From Dendrophyllia cribrosa (lineage: Eukaryota > Cnidaria > Anthozoa > Scleractinia > Dendrophylliidae): a stretch of 64,000 nucleotides of DNA. The stretch is from contig JAJLRJ010000008.1 in NCBI GenBank assembly GCA_024195265.1, positions 23,534,958-23,598,957 on the forward strand, written 5' to 3'. How positions within the stretch are numbered: the stretch's first letter is position 1; each line of letters starts with the position of its first letter. Below are positions 60,874 through 64,000 of the stretch, piece by piece. The position numbers and the translations under genes were made by a program. Under the pieces are notes generated by a model. That model was not told the DNA's origin. It was given only the letters and a program-made list of their open reading frames with translations, and made no database searches.

Positions 60874-60914
<41 letters not shown>

Positions 60915-61897
60915 ACCACAGGAAAAATTACTGCTTTATGATCACCCTTGTAATTTGACTACCTGGTTATTATTATCACTGTCTTGTGTCACATTAACAA
61001 TAGGCTCACACAGTAATAATTTCTTTTCTGGAAACCCTGTTAATCCAACCACATCATTAATTCAACCATGGTATCAGAAGTATTGTACTGTAACCACATT
61101 AGCTTTGTATGGAAAAAAAATTGGGATGGCCTAACAGCTGATTAGAAAATAACCATTTGACAATGGATATATATTAAATCAATAAAATATAATTTATTAT
61201 TTCATTTTTATATTTACTAAGTTCATAATAAAATTTATGCAATATACAGCTGTATCTTATTACACGTCAGCACTATACAAATATCAGTAACATGTAGCTG
61301 CAAACATTGATTGAGTAGCACCAGGGCGCAATGCATGGAAAGATCTTTCAATTGATAATATGGGTCACGACTTTTCAAGGTGGAGATTTGACGTGAACGA
61401 CATTCCTGTCTAATAACCAGCTGGAATATTGTACGTCTACGGGTCGTTTTATTGTTTTAATATGATAATTAACTTTGTGCCACCCTAATCACAATATTAA
61501 TGTTCCATGAATAGTCCCATGTTTTAACGTAAGACAACAAAAGATGATCACAGCCCGAGGAAACAATGCCAGCCAGTGTGCGAATTAAAGAATATAATAT
61601 CGTGCAAAAATAAGTAAAATCATAATACCATAACGTATTTAGAAACGTTTGTATGTATTAAAAAGAGGTGAAAATAAAGATCGGTCATACCACAAAAGCG
61701 CCAAATTCGAATCTCGATTGTACATCGTCTGGTCCAAAATCCGCGAAATCGTTCGCAAGAATTGGGACTAAAATTGGACCAAAACGCACAGATTAAGTAC
61801 ATCAGAGGTTTCTTAGAGTGTATACTACAAGGAGAGAAAGCGATAAATACTTACCAAGTAAAAGATACGAGAAGACGGCCTGGAAAAGACTCCTCAT
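29540..61897 (-). CDS. B3GLCT: Beta-1,3-glucosyltransferase (B3GLCT), 14 exons recovered over 32 kb
   Basis: Exons in order: 61897-61855, 61027-60963, 59837-59798, 59245-59133, 58231-58155, 51408-51297, 50623-50487, 46836-46711, 46235-46169, 45524-45411, 35340-35238, 33380-33258, 30694-30550 and 29650-29540. All phases agree except between 50487 and 46836, where one small exon (1 mod 3 nt, probably about 60 nt) is missing. With it the protein would be about 478 residues, against about 498 in human. Recognised landmarks include [46 protein letters not shown], the catalytic-type [35 protein letters not shown] and SFHKH. The enzyme acts in the ER lumen and adds beta-1,3-glucose to O-linked fucose on thrombospondin type 1 repeats. 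The C-terminus lacks the REEL-type retention signal of the human protein. Other genes and transposons lie inside its introns. Confidence 0.95.
30110..30145. repeat. Poly-C tract
   Basis: C-rich run (CCCCTCCCCCCCC and longer) between the last two B3GLCT exons. No capped element could be delimited. Confidence 0.8.
30550..30694 (-). CDS. B3GLCT: B3GLCT exon, GT31 domain
   Basis: 145 nt, phase 2 to 0. Encodes [34 protein letters not shown] and [13 protein letters not shown]. PDDMxLG is a GT31 signature. Confidence 0.96.
30730..33257. other. B3GLCT intron with dispersed repeats
   Basis: Contains a repeat at about 30740-30960 whose reverse copy is at about 42730-42920. It also has a GC-rich repeat at 31260-31390 (CGCGCTTCGCGCTCTCTCCC words) and a direct duplication at 32842-33004. 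Next come (ATT)n tracts at about 33057-33100 and 33189-33216 and a 16-C run at about 33227-33242. No exon was seen. Confidence 0.5.
32842..33004. repeat. 73-bp direct duplication
   Basis: GCTGGATACTATTGTGACGT through TCCGCCTAG occurs at 32842-32914 and again at 32931-33004 with few differences; 16 bp separate the copies. Confidence 0.85.
33258..33380 (-). CDS. B3GLCT: B3GLCT exon, GT31 domain
   Basis: 123 nt, phase 2-2. Encodes [20 protein letters not shown] and [19 protein letters not shown]. Matches human LLSCYD, FLGERYGYGL and YSYITGGGG. Confidence 0.96.
34433..34716. mobile_element. MITE family M1, copy 4
   Basis: Starts AGAGTGGTTTTCAATTGAG and ends CGCAATTGGAAACCGCTCC. All family words are in order. 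Confidence 0.85.
35020..35150. repeat. Dispersed repeat (GGATGGGATGCTTGTCCATC type)
   Basis: GGATGGGATGCTTGTCCATC, AGGTTACCCCC and CACCTGAGTGGAGAGAG also occur near 60350-60440, and degenerate near 14680-14800. Confidence 0.7.
35238..35340 (-). CDS. B3GLCT: B3GLCT exon with the DDD metal-binding motif
   Basis: 103 nt, phase 1 to 2. Encodes [12 protein letters not shown] and [13 protein letters not shown]. The DDD triplet binds the divalent metal and UDP-glucose in GT31 enzymes. Confidence 0.95.
36098..36287. mobile_element. GC-rich hairpin element
   Basis: Arms TAGCCTGCATAACAGGCGTT and AACGCCTGTTATGCAGGCTA. The pairing continues through GGGGCGCTCAAGC and GCGCGAGACACGCACGGGGA to a centre near 36193. 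Confidence 0.88.
36548..36991. mobile_element. MITE family M1, copy 5, split by a second MITE
   Basis: Outer ends TAGAAGTGCGGTTTTTAATG and CTCAACTAAAAACCGCTCTA. The copy is interrupted just inside its left end by the element at 36593-36739. Confidence 0.8.
36593..36739. mobile_element. Small MITE nested in M1 copy 5
   Basis: Ends TAGAACGTTTTCACTCACGTG and CAAGTGAAAACGCTCTA (18-20 bp arms). Inner arms GGAACACCAATATGGCGGC and GCAGCCATGTTGGTGTTCC are also inverted. Confidence 0.75.
37085..37262 (-). mobile_element. tRNA-derived SINE
   Basis: On the minus strand the head GAACCAGGGATGGCTGAGTG carries an A-box-like TGGCTGAGTGG (37255-37245) and a B box GGTTCAAATAC (37216-37206). A tail with GGGTTTGTTGTTGGTTCGCG and TTCTCCGGGTGCTTCGG follows. 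The tRNA-like part is about 65 nt but cannot form a functional tRNA with certainty. Confidence 0.65.
37850..38430. repeat. Tandem duplication of a palindromic segment
   Basis: TTATTCGATGGTTTAACAGA and CTGTTAAACCATCGAATAA frame an inverted segment at 37850-37947, repeated at 38130-38275. The accompanying CCGGGATACTGAGGTGTAAT segment (38003-38095) is repeated at 38336-38430. Confidence 0.75.
39160..39535. repeat. Homopolymer-capped repeat relative, family D
   Basis: Words GCCCTTAACAGGGTATA, GCCCTAAACAGGGTTT and TCCTAAACAGGGTATGG recur. A C run at about 39523-39534 closes it. Same layout as families A-C. Confidence 0.6.
42070..42370. repeat. Homopolymer-capped repeat relative, family E
   Basis: GCTGGGGGTTGCTCCCCTAC at the left, GGTATGTGCGCCCC, then AAATGGGTA words about every 35-45 bp, and CCCCGCCCCCCCTGCCCCG at the right. 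Confidence 0.6.
43490..44269 (+). CDS. Unrecognised basic protein gene nested in a B3GLCT intron
   Basis: An open frame of 259 codons from ATG 43490 to TGA. The segment 43910-44014 looks like a 105-nt intron. It starts GTACGG, ends with a long pyrimidine tract and TTGCAG, is a multiple of three, and its translation ([10 protein letters not shown]) is low-complexity. Without it the product is 224 residues. The protein is basic, with many Arg/Lys ([24 protein letters not shown]) and a Lys-rich C-terminus ([12 protein letters not shown]). No signal peptide, membrane segment or known domain was recognised. A second in-frame Met follows at residue 11 (MFRRTKF) and may be the real start. The gene lies antisense within the intron between the B3GLCT exons at 45411 and 35340. 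Confidence 0.5.
   Translation: MVCLRLKQVFMFRRTKFLVQINAHAAKEAFHRDRGTKAMPRHTMIGNSRGKLVMPRITGKEVSMSITGTSAFSTRRDEKGRPEKRPAKVTLHRVKPKDEVLTQANILQQYLEKPRVKLPSLAGTRRLNNEERYDLQALLRVRCFDFSLQVRQLIPEWTRYRSSTKSSTSSSSCLQRYEPFAGGRGLRRKPIVLYDQNYSRDGDPIHHNVTSKDKGTVLPLSSSILKGQQVNLREKYKIDTNNDFVNRHLKRKGVGKLAP
44350..44820. repeat. Degenerate tandem units (GACAAGAAACAC / TTGTCATAGCGACAGCT)
   Basis: About four units of 100-130 bp, each with GACAAGAAACA(C/T), a TCCAACA-like word, GAGCCATGGCTC, TTTTGCACGACATGTTGTCA and GCGACAGCT. They start downstream of the gene at 43490 and have no coding sense. Confidence 0.7.
45411..45524 (-). CDS. B3GLCT: B3GLCT exon, GT31 domain
   Basis: 114 nt, phase 1-1. Encodes [19 protein letters not shown] and [13 protein letters not shown]. 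Matches human PIVKQTW, YYSD and LGIPNTDRG. Confidence 0.93.
45572..45843. mobile_element. MITE family M1, copy 6 (inverted)
   Basis: Starts TAGAACGGTTTTCAATTGAG and ends GATGCTCAATTGAAAACCAC before TCTA. The internal words are in reverse orientation. Confidence 0.85.
46169..46235 (-). CDS. B3GLCT: B3GLCT exon, start of catalytic domain
   Basis: 67 nt, phase 0 to 1. Encodes [20 protein letters not shown] and SR, matching human DIFVAVKTCKKFHGDR. This begins the fringe-like GT31 domain. Confidence 0.92.
46256..46634. mobile_element. MITE family M1, copy 7, with internal minisatellite
   Basis: The right part matches M1 (TTTGAAACCGCTATAG end, GTCACTTTTAG, GGTTGCTCTGATTCG). Its CGCGTTTTCCCGCGCTTGGC word has expanded into about nine tandem units of roughly 28-35 bp at 46264-46525. 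Confidence 0.65.
46264..46525. repeat. Minisatellite inside an M1 MITE
   Basis: Degenerate tandem unit of the type GGTGCCAAGCGCGGGAAAAC plus GTGCAACC, repeated about nine times. It overlaps intron sequence next to the B3GLCT exon at 46169-46235. Confidence 0.75.
46711..46836 (-). CDS. B3GLCT: B3GLCT exon (after the missing exon 8)
   Basis: 126 nt, phase 0-0. Encodes [20 protein letters not shown] and [11 protein letters not shown], matching the human ALYIWDKG and LTPVPEFCT segment. Donor GTGAGTTT. Confidence 0.92.
46958..47082. mobile_element. MITE with GGGCCGAGTTG ends
   Basis: Ends GGGCCGAGTTGGTCGAAGG and TTTGAACAACTCGGCCC, with ATTAGCGCTAATCCAG and TTAATCCAGGATAAGTGCTAAT inside. It is related in style to the element at 60141-60272. 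Confidence 0.7.
47905..47968 (+). promoter_or_regulatory. H2B promoter elements (CCAAT, TATA-like)
   Basis: CCAAT at 47905-47909 and CATAAATA at 47961-47968, about 130 and 70 bp before the H2B ATG. The spacing suits a TATA-driven start near 47995. CCAAT is common in histone promoters. Confidence 0.5.
48036..48407 (+). CDS. Histone H2B, divergent solitary copy
   Basis: Intronless, 123 residues. The core is unmistakable: [57 protein letters not shown] and [16 protein letters not shown]2B dimerises with H2A in the nucleosome. Differences from canonical H2B are concentrated in the N-tail ([19 protein letters not shown]) and in the alpha2/L2 region, where [16 protein letters not shown] replaces the usual SRLAHYNKRSTITSRE. 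No histone 3' stem-loop was seen in the 100 bp after the stop. A polyadenylation signal (AATAAA, about 48767) follows instead. No other histone gene is near. These features suggest a replication-independent or tissue-specific H2B variant rather than a cluster copy. It lies on the opposite strand inside a B3GLCT intron. Confidence 0.95.
   Translation: MAPKGSGKKEKPIVAGKSKGVDGKTKRARKRKQTYNTYIYKVLKQVHPDTGISSKAMSIMNSFVNDIFERIATEASSLCSYTKKSTLSSREIQTAVRLMLPGELAKHAVSEGTKAVTKYTSTK
49478..49586. mobile_element. Hairpin MITE
   Basis: Arms GGGGTCAATTTAATAAAACT and AGTTTTATTAAATTGGCCCC. Inner arms TACAAGTGTAGC and GCTACACTTGTA pair in the middle. Confidence 0.8.
50084..50472. mobile_element. MITE family M1, copy 8, rearranged
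   Basis: Two copies of TTTTCCCGCGCTTGGCA (50084 and 50110), then TGATTGGCTAAAAAATCTCG and CTCAAGTGAAAACCGTTATA. An insertion of about 100 bp near 50255-50355 begins and ends with GTAGCCTGCGTGC-like and GCGCGCAGGCTA-like inverted words. Confidence 0.7.
50487..50623 (-). CDS. B3GLCT: B3GLCT exon 7 with a probable GC donor
   Basis: 137 nt, entered in phase 0. Encodes [15 protein letters not shown] and [16 protein letters not shown]. The best end is AACAG|GCAAGT, the consensus for GC-AG introns; a GT donor five bases later (GGCAA|GTTAAA) is weaker. Confidence 0.9.
51297..51408 (-). CDS. B3GLCT: B3GLCT exon 6
   Basis: 112 nt, phase 2 to 0. Encodes [19 protein letters not shown], matching the human WIFFCEEETRI segment. 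Confidence 0.93.
51999..53375 (-). mobile_element. 5'-truncated non-LTR retrotransposon (LINE)
   Basis: The reverse transcriptase frame starts at about 53365, just after truncation, and reads left. It continues in the same frame to 52211, broken by one TAA near 52664 after PILDYG. The 3' tail ends with GGATAAATAAAGCATTTATT and an ATT-rich tail, as in many CR1/L2/Jockey-type LINEs. The endonuclease domain and most of the RT palm are missing at the 5' side. It abuts the homopolymer-capped repeat that carries the DD37E transposon. Confidence 0.88.
52211..53365 (-). pseudogene. LINE reverse transcriptase fragment with one stop
   Basis: Motifs in order: [53 protein letters not shown], the catalytic LYADDT, and the thumb segment [19 protein letters not shown]. 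After the internal TAA (about 52664) the C-terminal part continues with [16 protein letters not shown] and [18 protein letters not shown] is the polymerase active site. The missing 5' portion and the stop make this copy inactive. Confidence 0.92.
53390..53530 (+). repeat. Left terminal inverted repeat of the DD37E transposon
   Basis: 141 bp, inverted copy of 56909-57049. Includes CGGCCCGCTTCACGGGCCG, itself a short hairpin, and the CACGTGA palindromes. Confidence 0.93.
53580..54656 (+). pseudogene. DDE transposase with one in-frame TGA
   Basis: 358 residues from ATG 53580, with a single internal TGA at 54111-54113; the frame is otherwise open across it. The N-terminus carries a helix-turn-helix ([20 protein letters not shown]) typical of IS630/Tc1 transposases. 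The catalytic core follows with FDEAGF (first Asp, directly after the stop), [11 protein letters not shown] (second Asp) and [16 protein letters not shown] (Glu). The second Asp and the Glu are separated by 37 residues, that is DD37E. The TA target duplication agrees. The stop sits where most relatives have an aromatic or other residue just before the first catalytic Asp, so this copy should not make an active enzyme unless the TGA is read through. Confidence 0.9.
54657..55498. other. Interval between convergent transposon genes
   Basis: AT-rich, no open frame of note. Expected to hold the 3' UTRs of both genes (AATAAA words near 54707 and 54986). Confidence 0.5.
55499..56876 (-). pseudogene. 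Transposon accessory gene: PB1, CCHC zinc knuckle, coiled coil and UIM-like
   Basis: Translation starts at ATG 56876-56874 ([18 protein letters not shown]). After about 45 codons a one-base shift near 56746 moves to the main frame, open to 55499 (415 codons). Joined by homology the two parts form a PB1 domain: a basic first strand (VQFKVFY) and an OPCA-type acidic loop ([17 protein letters not shown]). Next come a Pro/Lys linker, a CCHC knuckle ([14 protein letters not shown]) near residue 150 of the main frame and a coiled coil ([18 protein letters not shown]). A conserved-looking [20 protein letters not shown] segment and a Ser/Pro-rich tail follow. Near the C-terminus [12 protein letters not shown] fits a ubiquitin-interacting motif. 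No enzyme domain is visible. It probably binds nucleic acid and protein partners for the element; this is inference. The shift may be decay or a sequencing error. Confidence 0.8.
56909..57049 (-). repeat. Right terminal inverted repeat of the DD37E transposon
   Basis: Inverted copy of the left repeat. A change in the hairpin word (CACGAGCCG instead of CACGGGCCG) is among the few differences. Confidence 0.93.
57050..57315. repeat. Homopolymer-capped repeat, family A, copy split by the transposon
   Basis: GTCAAAATTTGGTGATTGG, GGTACCGCTTAGGGTACT, GGTACCTTTTAGGGTATGAG and the inverted end GACGAGCACCCCCGTC then ATATGGGAGTC and a 13-C run (57303-57315). Its left end (TTTGTCATACCTTT) lies before the transposon at 53374-53387. 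Confidence 0.8.
57575..57850. repeat. Segment rich in CGTACG-like words
   Basis: GTTCCGTACGAAACGTATGG, TTCGTACGAATCG, GCACGCTCC (twice), ACGGACCGTA and GATCTGTACGTTTTGTACAG recur. These short dyads are unusually dense. No coding frame. Confidence 0.5.
57900..58090. repeat. Dispersed repeat (AAATTTCATTTTGCTAAATATT type)
   Basis: Reverse orientation of the repeat seen near 4700, 13500, 22850 and 34790: CAAATTTCATTTTGC, AAAAACAAATTGTACCATGC and AAAAGTACTGCTGAAGAGG. Non-coding. Confidence 0.7.
58155..58231 (-). CDS. B3GLCT: B3GLCT exon 5
   Basis: 77 nt, phase 0 to 2. Encodes [17 protein letters not shown], matching the human EGAWTILPLLP stretch. Donor GTGAGT. Confidence 0.9.
59133..59245 (-). 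CDS. B3GLCT: B3GLCT exon 4
   Basis: 113 nt, phase 1 to 0. Encodes the [20 protein letters not shown] segment, which resembles the human IVFVIQSQ and FHAKRAEQLKK region at the start of the N-terminal GT-like domain. Confidence 0.9.
59798..59837 (-). CDS. B3GLCT: B3GLCT exon 3
   Basis: 40 nt, phase 0 to 1. Encodes [13 protein letters not shown] with an NET sequon. Acceptor TTTTTCAG, donor GTAAAATG. Confidence 0.75.
60141..60272. mobile_element. Intact 132-bp MITE (GTTGTTCAAAAGGTGGATA type)
   Basis: Ends CTGGCCCCAGTTGTTCAAAA and TTTTGAACAACTGGGCCCAG are inverted. Interior TATCCACCGGATAAATCATT and ATCCAGTGGATAAG. A split relative is at 23299-23700. Confidence 0.85.
60290..60440. repeat. Dispersed repeat (GGATGGGATGGTAGTCCATC type)
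   Basis: GGATGGGATGGTAGTCCATC, ACAGGGTTACCCCTAGC and GTACGCATTTATATTCCTGG match the copy near 35020-35150. Confidence 0.7.
60460..60914. repeat. Homopolymer-capped repeat, family A, third copy
   Basis: GGGGGGACTCAGATATGG cap, GGGTGTGCTTGTCGTACATT, GGTCAAAATTTGTAGATTGG, then GGTACCTCTTAGGGTGTTTT, ACAAGCACCCCCATAATATT and a 40-C run (60875-60914). It carries an insertion near 60600-60720. Confidence 0.75.
60963..61027 (-). CDS. B3GLCT: B3GLCT exon 2: end of signal peptide and linker
   Basis: 65 nt, phase 1 to 0, acceptor GGGTTTCCAG, donor GTAGTC. It encodes [20 protein letters not shown] and Q. It contains an N-glycosylation sequon (NVT). This is the least conserved part of the protein, so support is mainly splice phase. 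Confidence 0.65.
61855..61897 (-). CDS. B3GLCT: B3GLCT exon 1: signal peptide start
   Basis: ATG 61897-61895, then [14 protein letters not shown], a short hydrophobic signal sequence. The donor is GTAAGTAT and the phase 1. It faces the ROGDI start 117 bp away. Confidence 0.85.
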
Positions 61898-62014
61898 ACT
61901 GCGAGACGAATTATGAATGAAACAGTGTTTTACATTTTACTCTGTTGGAGAGAGGAGACTGGAAACAACTTGACTTGTTTTGTTATTGTATCGTGGGCTC
62001 AAGGTAGATTCAAG
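61898..62014. promoter_or_regulatory. Bidirectional promoter B3GLCT / ROGDI
   Basis: Only 117 bp separate the two start codons. No TATA box is present for either direction. The short divergent arrangement implies a shared promoter; both 5' UTRs must be short or overlapping. Confidence 0.6.
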
Positions 62015-62223
62015 ATGGCGGACATTGAAGAAGATGAGGACATAAGAGTCTTGGTAAAATGATGAATAATACTGGAATCGTTCTCATTTTGTAGTCAGAA
62101 ATTACTTTAAACGATTACCTAGTAACTGAAATGTTCTTTTTTTCTACAAAGAGGCTAGAATTTGAATGGTTACTGAGAGAACATGTGCCGAAAGTGTTGA
62201 CCCAAATTGGTTCCATTCTACAG
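62015..62223 (+). CDS. ROGDI: ROGDI homologue, first two exons, partial
   Basis: Exon 1 is 62015-62053 (ATG in AAGATGGCG; MADIEEDEDIRVL, donor GTAAAATG). Exon 2 is 62152-62223 (acceptor TTTCTACAAAG, donor GTAAAGTT) and encodes RLEFEWLLREHVPKVLTQIG then SILQ. Both exons are phase 0. The segment VLRLEFEWLLREHVPKVL resembles the N-terminal helix of human ROGDI (VLEEEFRWLLHDEVHAVL). ROGDI is a leucine-zipper protein and an animal counterpart of the yeast RAVE subunit Rav2, which helps assemble V-ATPase. Later exons were not found before the window ends. Identification rests on about 30 residues, so it is likely rather than certain. Confidence 0.8.
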
Positions 62224-62604
62224 GTAAAGTTTGACATTTGCACCAATGTCTAAAGATGTTTGTTGCCGAATTGTTATTTCTTTCCTTCATAACATATTAT
62301 CTGGTCTTAGATTATTAAGAAATAAGCAGTTAATGACTGTTAATTTTTGCTCAGACAGACGACATATTTTGATTTAATTTCAAGGGGGAGGGGGTTGTTA
62401 TGATTATGACGGTAGCTTCTTGGTATATCAACAACGAAATGAAATATAACAATACCTTGTTCTTTTTATCCATTGTTACGTTAATTTTTTTCTTTTGTGT
62501 TGAATCGTTTCGTGAAATATTCATAGACTGCTAAGTCATTGTTGTTGATATATCGAGAAAGTGCCATTATGACATAACTTAATTACTTGTAAAAATAAGT
62601 TCAC

Positions 62605-62606
62605 CC

Positions 62607-62654
<48 letters not shown>
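62605..62654. repeat. Poly-C followed by (CT)n microsatellite
   Basis: A 13-14 C run followed by about 18 uninterrupted CT units. Confidence 0.9.
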
Positions 62655-62658
<4 letters not shown>

Positions 62659-63230
62659 AAGAAAATGAGTTGTTTTCTCAAAATATATACAGTGATATAT
62701 GTACATACATGAGTGTTTATTTACCCTTCCAACCACCCTTGAATCTTTCATAGTTGGGACCTATGTGGGTCTGTACCTTTTTGGGATTGCAATGTTAAAA
62801 CATTTAAAGTTTAATACCCTTTAAGGTGTTTAAATCTAGAATGATCACTAACAAATGAATTTGAGCCATGAATAAATTATTAGGTTCCAATACCCTTTAG
62901 GGGTCCCTTTAAAAAAAAATGTTTAACAGTATTGGTATTATTAACCCCTATAGCTATAACTTTTCTGTATTAAGCACATGATGCACAAGTTTTTATGTCA
63001 TTTTTTGGCTTTAATATTACAAAGGAATGTTCCAAATACTTAAAGCTCTCAAGTATACCAACAAAAGGACCTACAGGAGAAATACAAGGTAGGGAGAAAT
63101 TAACATTGCATCAACTCCTGTCGTTGCATTAGTTTATACTAACTTATAATAGCTCAATGAAGAAGATAATTGACCCCAATACTGAGCAGGGTTTTGGCAC
63201 TACTGTATTCCCTACAACTCAGTCTGTAAT

Positions 63231-63395
63231 ACAGTCGAACCCCCCATAAACGGACACCATCGGGACCAGAAAAAGTGTCCGCTTAAGAGAGATGTCCGCT
63301 TATGGGAGGTTAAAAATGTAGTGTTTGTATGTGGCTGGGACCACAACTAAGTGTCCGCTTATGGAAGGTGTCTGTTAGTTTTGGTTCGACTGTAC
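63231..63395. mobile_element. MITE with ACAGTCGAACC ends
   Basis: Ends ACAGTCGAACCCCCCATAAA and TTGGTTCGACTGTA with internal GTGTCCGCTTA words (three copies). This end sequence is widespread in invertebrate mariner/pogo-derived MITEs. Confidence 0.8.
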
Positions 63396-63723
63396 TGACA
63401 AATCACTTATAGTAGGCCTAAAGATAAGCAGTGCTTTGACATGACCTGTCATTCAACAGTTGGCCAACGTCTTGCTGACATTTGGTATTTGTTATAACAA
63501 ACATTGAACAAGTTATAATAATCCTTTTTTGACTACCTTTGGCAAAATATGACTAATACACTAAATACAGTGGTATTCGTGCTGCCACTTACGACGAGTT
63601 TGTTTTAGGTTGTCTAGTCAGAACTGTTCAAGTAATAGGGTAGTAAGTTCGTGTTCCAGTACACTAAAGGAAAAATCAGCAACAATATCTTCACTTAAAC
63701 CATCACCAGTCATAACTACACGT

Positions 63724-64000
63724 CATCCAACATCACTGTACGTCACCCAATGTCGCTAGACATCATCTAACATCACTATTCGTCATCCAATGTCGCTAGA
63801 CATCATACAGCATCACTAGGCATCATACAGCATCACTAGGCATCATCTAACGTGACTAGACATCATCCAACATCACTAGGCATCATACAGCATCACTAGG
63901 CATCATCTAAGGTAACTAGACATCATCCAACATCACTAGGCATCATACAGCATCACTAGGCATCATCTAACGTAACTAGACATCATCCAACATCACTAGG
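63724..64000. repeat. 20-bp minisatellite with 60-bp higher-order unit
   Basis: About 14 units of the type CATCATCCAACATCACTAGG reach the window end. From about 63821 three variants alternate in fixed order (CATCATACAGCATCACTAGG, CATCATCTAACGTAACTAGA, CATCATCCAACATCACTAGG), giving a 60-bp higher-order repeat. The array continues beyond the window. Confidence 0.95.

Larger units (their letters stand above)
62224..63720. other. ROGDI intron sequence
   Basis: No further exon was recognised. Contains a C run and (CT)n tract (62605-62654), a degenerate family A relative (about 62750-62910, with TACCCTTTAGGGG words) and a MITE at 63231-63395. Confidence 0.5.

Noticed and set aside
63724..64000. 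Regular 20-bp repeats at the window end considered as a CRISPR array.
   Set aside because: Units are directly adjacent with no unique spacers, and the window is eukaryotic. It is a minisatellite.

Overview
This is eukaryotic nuclear DNA, most likely from an anthozoan and probably a stony coral. Protein-coding exons are short and widely spaced, with GT-AG introns. The encoded proteins are animal-type (LIS1, ROGDI, B3GLCT, histone H2B, SOUL heme-binding, ShKT), and the ShKT gene fits Cnidaria. Most of the rest is dense repeats: foldback MITEs, homopolymer-capped repeats, a LINE and a large DNA transposon. The species is an inference; no ribosomal or mitochondrial marker is present.

Layout from left to right. 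The first two coding exons of a LIS1 (PAFAH1B1) homologue lie on the minus strand (1761-2236). They are head to head with a two-exon gene for a 67-residue twin-cysteine (CHCH/COX-assembly-like) protein on the plus strand (3053-4905). Then come about 5 kb of MITEs and an orphan terminal exon (9714-9943). A five-exon secreted ShKT-domain gene occupies 10763-19332 (minus), with a TATA box, signal peptide, basic prodomain, 15-nt microexon and Cys-rich tail. After a repeat-rich interval, an intronless SOUL-family gene sits at 23889-24554 (plus).

The right half is dominated by one gene. B3GLCT (beta-1,3-glucosyltransferase that extends O-fucose on thrombospondin repeats) runs on the minus strand from 61897 to 29540. 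Fourteen exons were recovered with matching splice phases; one small exon between 50487 and 46836 was not located. Its introns hold an unrecognised plus-strand gene (43490-44269), a divergent histone H2B gene (48036-48407), a truncated LINE (about 52000-53375) and a complete 3.66-kb DNA transposon (53390-57049). B3GLCT shares a 117-bp promoter region with ROGDI (plus, from 62015), whose first two exons are visible. The window ends inside a 20-bp minisatellite with a 60-bp higher-order unit.

The most unusual item is the 3.66-kb transposon. It has 141-bp terminal inverted repeats, a TA target duplication and an IS630/Tc1/mariner-type transposase (DD37E spacing, one in-frame TGA). It also has a second, convergent gene whose protein combines a PB1 domain, a CCHC zinc knuckle, a coiled coil and a UIM-like motif. 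The second notable pattern is a set of repeat families that differ in sequence but share one layout: a poly-G run at one end, a poly-C run at the other, and internal short words containing GGGTA. Gene structures were assembled by eye from splice signals, phase and remembered family resemblance; no alignment or transcript data were used.
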